64,000 nt of DNA from Acanthococcus lagerstroemiae. Taxonomy: Eukaryota > Arthropoda > Insecta > Hemiptera > Eriococcidae. Made by a program: the position numbers and the translations under genes. Of the stretch, positions 59,890 to 64,000 are shown in pieces (position 1 is the stretch's first letter; each line of letters begins with the position of its first letter). The notes under the pieces are model-generated. The model saw only the letters and a list, made by a program, of their open reading frames with translations, did no database searches and was not told where the DNA came from. The stretch lies in the NCBI GenBank assembly GCA_031841125.1, contig CM063108.1:69164344-69228343 (forward strand). Reading direction: 5' to 3'.

Positions 59890-61091
59890 ATTTGAGTACC
59901 TTCCTCAGTTCTAGTGCGATGGGAATGACTGAGAGATTGTTGTCGGTAATAAGGGGGTTCTTCGCTATTGATTAAAAAAAAAAAACAAGTTACTTCATGT
60001 TCTTAGTTGTAGAGAAAATTCCTGGTTACTACAATTTTCTGGTTATTCAGAGATTCACCCGTATGCGCTTAATCGACACCTGGATATCTTATCGGCTCGA
60101 ACAAAAAGTATCCGAGTCAGCATGAGTAACATGCACATATATGTATGCTTCCTAAGATTTTGATGTGCGTATCCAAGTGGAACGCATTCGGAAAACCACT
60201 TCCACTACTACATTGATGAGCTCTGTATATAAATTGTCGAGTGGTAGAAGATATTTGCATCATTCGCATTCCATGGGGTTTTCTTACAAAGGTCTAGCAT
60301 TTCCCTCTTATGAGGCCATCATGTTTAGTGGGAAAACTTAACGGGTTTCAACATATTTTGGTGAGAATTTCATAATATATTTCTTATGCTTAAGTGTGCC
60401 TGTATCATTGAATGTGAGTAGGTATGCATTGATGATTTTGTCTTGTCCGTGGGTTTTACGTTCTAATTAGACCATTTCCCTCTTTTTCCATTGAAGTAAA
60501 AAGAAAAGTTAAAGATGCTGTCGGAGGTTTCATCATATTTTGGTTAGAATAGGTTTTAATAATATATTTTTCATAAGGTGTACGGGTAGCATCTCAGAAT
60601 TTATCTTCCTGTGGATTGCTCTAAACAAATTTTCATAAGCTGCATTAATGATGATAACTGCTTTCCACCGAAAAAACTGAAGGAAAATAATAGTAATCGA
60701 ACTTTATTGTAACGTAACTGTGAAAGGCATTCGAGATTCGACTCGAGTATTATTTCATTTTCACCGTTCCAGAATGTTCCACAAAACATATAAGTGTATG
60801 TATCAAATACATATCTGGCATGTTGCTCGAGTACCCCGTTATGTTTACTGCCCTTGTTCGAGTAAGTTCGCGATGATTTTGAAAAAAATCAGTCATGTTT
60901 TGAGTCCAACACACATGTTTGTTTTCGCTACCTATACTTAGTAATCGGTATCTTAAACATTGTTTTGATACCTACATCGTGCTCATGCATGTGCTGGCCA
61001 ATGAATAAGAACTTTTAGTGTAAAACTATATTAAATTTCAAAAATGATACAGCAAAAACAGATCGGGCGTTTCTTTCGGACCATCACTTAC
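59890..61091. other. No supported gene; possible intron of the minus-strand exon at 61092
   Basis: There are short frames only. If the exon at 61092-61362 is real, its downstream exons should lie here or further left, but I could not find one with family similarity. Confidence 0.35.
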
Positions 61092-61362
61092 CACAAATCG
61101 TATATTTTTGTTTCACCACCGTGAAACATTTCGAGTACAGAGTTTGAGTCGCTTCATCTTTCATAAAAATTTCCGGTTTATCCCGTGGAGTCAAGTCTGG
61201 AGGATTTTGATCTTCCATTTTCTCTTCAGATCCGTTTTTAATGATAACTTCGATTGTACTAAGCTTGTCGAATAAAACCTGATTTTTACTTTCGGTCAGC
61301 AATATTCGGGTACACTGGCCAATTTCCTCGGTTTTGTTTTCGGTAATAATTTGCTGCTCCAT
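61092..61362 (-). CDS. Candidate first exon of an unrecognised minus-strand gene
   Basis: A minus-strand ATG at 61360-61362 opens 90 codons (MEQQIITENKTEEIGQ at the start, KCFTVVKQKYTIC at the end) that finish at a consensus donor, TGTG|GTAAGT. The peptide is hydrophilic and Lys/Glu-rich. I do not recognise it and no later exon was found. The start region is tandemly duplicated upstream (61346-61440), which creates a second ATG with the same first six codons and then a stop. Confidence 0.35.
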
Positions 61363-61440
61363 ATAGATGGTATTTAATAAATTAGTAACACCCTAGATAA
61401 TTTGCTGCTCCATAGATGGTATTTAATTAATAACACCCTA
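61346..61440. repeat. Tandem duplication of about 45 bp over a start codon
   Basis: Two adjacent copies of AATTTGCTGCTCCAT..AGATGGTATTTAAT..TAACACCCTA. Each copy contains the minus-strand sequence ATGGAGCAGCAAATTAT. The copies differ by a 2-bp and a roughly 4-bp indel. Confidence 0.75.
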
Positions 61441-61596
61441 TATTTTCATTTTTTATTCTTACACGATGTTTATTTTCGGCCTTAGTTACCAGTTGCCACG
61501 ATGTGTTACATTGACAGACAAGGAAGGGTTGCTATGTATATGAATTCCTACCTATTCTCGGGAAAAAGTTTACTTCCAATTATCATAACATAATAT

Positions 61597-61850
61597 GGAC
61601 GCTGTTAAGCAAATGCTGAGACTTAAGCGACATTTGTTGACAAAATGAGGAATTAGTATCGTTGGAAAGAGCGTTAAAAGTATAATTTTTCAAAACTGGG
61701 CCCCCGATACAAAAATGTGTACCCACGTTGAAAAGAGCTTATCAGAGTAAACGGTATGTCATATAATTTCTATATGGTTTTTAAACTTTGAATCAAGGGT
61801 TCTCAAAAAACAGATTTTGTCACTTGAGCCTGTTTTGCTTCTCAGCGCCC
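61597..61850 (-). mobile_element. MITE of the GGACGCTGTTAAG family, copy 4 (reverse orientation)
   Basis: It starts GGACGCTGTTAAG but the interior is the inverse complement of copies 1-3: GCGACATTTGTTGACAAAAT, AAAATGTGTACCCACGTTG, CAAGGGTTCTCAAAAAACAG. The far end is CTTCTCAGCGCCC, a diverged terminal repeat. It directly abuts the LINE remnant that follows. Confidence 0.75.
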
Positions 61851-61854
61851 ATAT

Positions 61855-62990
61855 GGCAACACGAACACAAATTTGCTTTTCTCTCGGGCAGAAGAAGAGG
61901 AGAGCGCGGAGGCCGCAGTCGTGAACGCCATCAGAACAGTATGCCCTGAGTCGGTCCGCCGCACAAGAGACAGCCTGTCTATTGGTGGACCGAAGACAAC
62001 GCCGAGCGACGAAAGGAGTGCAGCCGACTTCGCCGTCGGTATCAACGCACGAGAAGGGATTACGAAGAGGCGGTAGCAGTTTTACAGCTGTACTAGCAGG
62101 CTCGTCGTGCTCTCAAGCTAGCCATATGGAGAAGCAAGAGGGCAACTTGGGAGGAGCTATGTCAAGAAGCGGACGACGACCCCTTCGGCAAGCCATACAA
62201 GGTGATCATGCGGAAAGCCGGAGAACCGTTGGTGACGAGCCGAATGGAGCCGGGGGTGCTGCAACAGATAGTTCAAGAACTGTTGCCGCAGCGCCTACCG
62301 CTAACGTAGCATCCGTCAAGGTGCGAGAGGATTTCCCTCTGCTTAGGTTCGGCTCGTACCTACATCGGATGGCAATAGCGCCGCACTGTGATCGAGGAGC
62401 GGAAGACACACCTTGGCACACCATGTTCGAGTGTGAGGCCTAGGAGCAGGAGAGCCGCGGGACAACAACAACAGCGATCGATCCCGGCGGAGGAAGCATC
62501 GATGACGACGGTGTGATCGGCCGTCTCACACCGGACACCCTGGTTTCGGAGATGACGAAGAGTCGAAGCAGTTGGGATCGGGTGTCAGTCTTTGTCTCGG
62601 CCATCATAAAGAGAAAGATGCAGACGAAGTGGTCGAGGCAGAGGGCCGACGAACCAAGAGCTCGGCCCACACCATCGAACAGGACAAATCTGTACCATCC
62701 TATCATCCTAGGAGAGCTGCTGCAGACCCCCCGCGGTCAACACCTGCCTGTGTCGCCACATGTACCAAGGCGAGGAGGTGAGGAGTGAGTGAAGAGGAAG
62801 CGCGTCCGGCTGTGGGGACCTGGATTCTAGGCTAGTGCTTTGGGAGGGGGGGGGCATGAATCTCGGCCAGTAGGGAACCCTATATGGTGGCTCTAGCAGG
62901 ACGCGCGCACCGAAAGCGGCACGGCGAAGTGGGAGCTCAGGCCGGCTTCAAAGCGTCCCTCCGGCCACTGAAGCGAAACTAGGAAGGTTA
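61855..62990 (+). mobile_element. Internally deleted R1/I-type LINE remnant
   Basis: High-GC block, unlike its surroundings. In the + direction but across frames: RRLRRRYQRTREGITKRR-like text near 62000-62075, AIWRSKRATWEELCQEADDD then PFGKPYKVIMRKAGEPL near 62120-62230 (the linker that precedes reverse transcriptase in R1-clade LINEs), a break near 62310-62330, then HCDRGAEDTPWHTMFECEA near 62385-62443 (the C-terminal CCHC-like motif) and SEMTKSRSSWDRVSVFVSAI near 62545-62610. The reverse transcriptase domain that should sit between these blocks is absent, and several stops interrupt it. It is inactive. Confidence 0.75.
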
Positions 62991-64000
62991 ATTTCCGGGG
63001 CCTGGGGTGCAGTGTCTCAAGGGCCACTTGGGTATGCGTGCGTCGCCATATGTCCCACCACACCAATTTGCTTTTCCCCCTTCATCATCGTTTCAATGAG
63101 AATTCTCGTAGTTCCAAAATTTTAAATCTATTTTTCTCGATTTAAAATGAAAAATGTATGCACGATTCATGCTAGTGCTCAACACCTCAACTTGACCGAA
63201 AATGCCGCATTAAACGAAGTGATAGGTATGGGTAACCATCTTCATTCAGAGTACAAAATCCGAGCCATTCAAATGTAACTGTTCTTCAGTTTCGATTACA
63301 TTTTAGTCCCTTCCTACTTTTCATATCCACATCTCACCATTCGCCTTGATTCGAAAATGCTAAAATCCAACATTTCTTCTTACAAATTTATTTAATTAAA
63401 AAATGCTGCTGTAGTCTCGATTTTTTTGTATGGCATATCACCGATGAGTTTCTTCATTTCTTAGCGTAAAATTTATTACGCTGTAGATGTCTGCTTTAGT
63501 GTACCCGTTTACGCAGTTGGACCCGGGATGCTAACAGCGGAGTCTTGACGCCTTGACAGAATTCTAGTATATCGAGTGTTTCTGTCTAAAAAGTAAAAAC
63601 CTGTTTTAGTGTTGTGCACTCCAGAAAATCAAGACCTCCGAAACCCCACCACCTATTCAACCGCCTTTTCTTCTGAAGATGAAAGAAAAAAGTAGTACCC
63701 GGTTGGTTCCTAGTCCACAGCAGGTAGAATATTAATCTCTTTTTTCTTGTCAGTGATTTATTGTGAACTTGTATGCTCGCAGGAGTCTGAAGGCTTTTAT
63801 TTACATTTGTATGGTACTATACACCTATACAACGATCGAGATCGTACAATTATTTGAATTATTTACGGTCGACAAAATGTAAAATTTCTAGGACCAGCGA
63901 GTGAAATTTAGAAAAAATCATCAGGGCTGAAAATAATGAATTGCTTCTGCGTACAGTTCTAATTTTTTACGTATTTCGGTCATCGGGCAGGTGTTCCAAT
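62991..64000. other. LINE-associated tail, then no feature seen
   Basis: 62991-63085 resembles the fragment at 20024-20100 and probably belongs to the same LINE's 3' region. From about 63100 to the window end I see no supported gene, RNA or repeat. Confidence 0.4.

Overview
The window is animal nuclear DNA. All confident genes are split by short GT-AG introns, and their best family matches are single-copy metazoan genes. Arthropod, most likely insect, is my reading: the sequence is AT-rich, introns run from tens of bases to several kb, a two-SH3 protein resembles insect Dlish, and insect-type LINEs and many small inverted-repeat DNA transposons are present. The species cannot be named from the sequence alone.

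Layout. 1-5 kb: a decayed repeat-type gene fragment (minus), a large terminal exon of an unrecognised Ser-rich protein with a probable frameshift near its end, then two small DNA elements. 5.1-10.4 kb: an ARMC5 gene (ARM repeats plus C-terminal BTB), nine exons, with a TIR element just upstream. 10.4-12.5 kb: a 2-kb foldback element with a 6-bp target duplication. 13.8-16.9 kb: THOC6 (THO/TREX mRNA export, WD40), six exons. 17.4-20.7 kb, minus: a two-SH3 protein, possibly Dlish. 20.7-25.4 kb: repeat-rich DNA with no gene I can support. 25.5-50.4 kb: RALGAPB, the beta subunit of the RalGAP complex; I could phase 26 coding exons into a 1,668-codon frame. Its introns hold a decayed RTE-type LINE, nested hAT-like elements with 8-bp target duplications, hairpins and small MITEs. 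51.9-53.9 kb: MLST8 (LST8), seven exons. 54.2-55.4 kb, minus: OXSM, mitochondrial beta-ketoacyl-ACP synthase, in one exon. 55.9-57.5 kb: ZNF330/NOA36, seven exons including a 20-nt microexon. 58.5-64 kb: two orphan first-exon candidates, a cluster of a dispersed 16-bp motif, one MITE and an internally deleted R1/I-type LINE.

The genes are housekeeping and signalling genes, not an operon or cluster. RALGAPB and MLST8 are neighbours on the same strand and both feed into TOR signalling, which is probably chance. OXSM and ZNF330 are divergent with about 530 bp between start codons and may share a promoter; MLST8/OXSM and THOC6/SH3 are convergent pairs. I found no candidate for a wholly new biological system. 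The most unusual material is the nested transposon structure in RALGAPB introns, the 16-bp motif cluster near 59 kb, the G-rich core of the 2-kb element, and the frameshifted end of the first gene.
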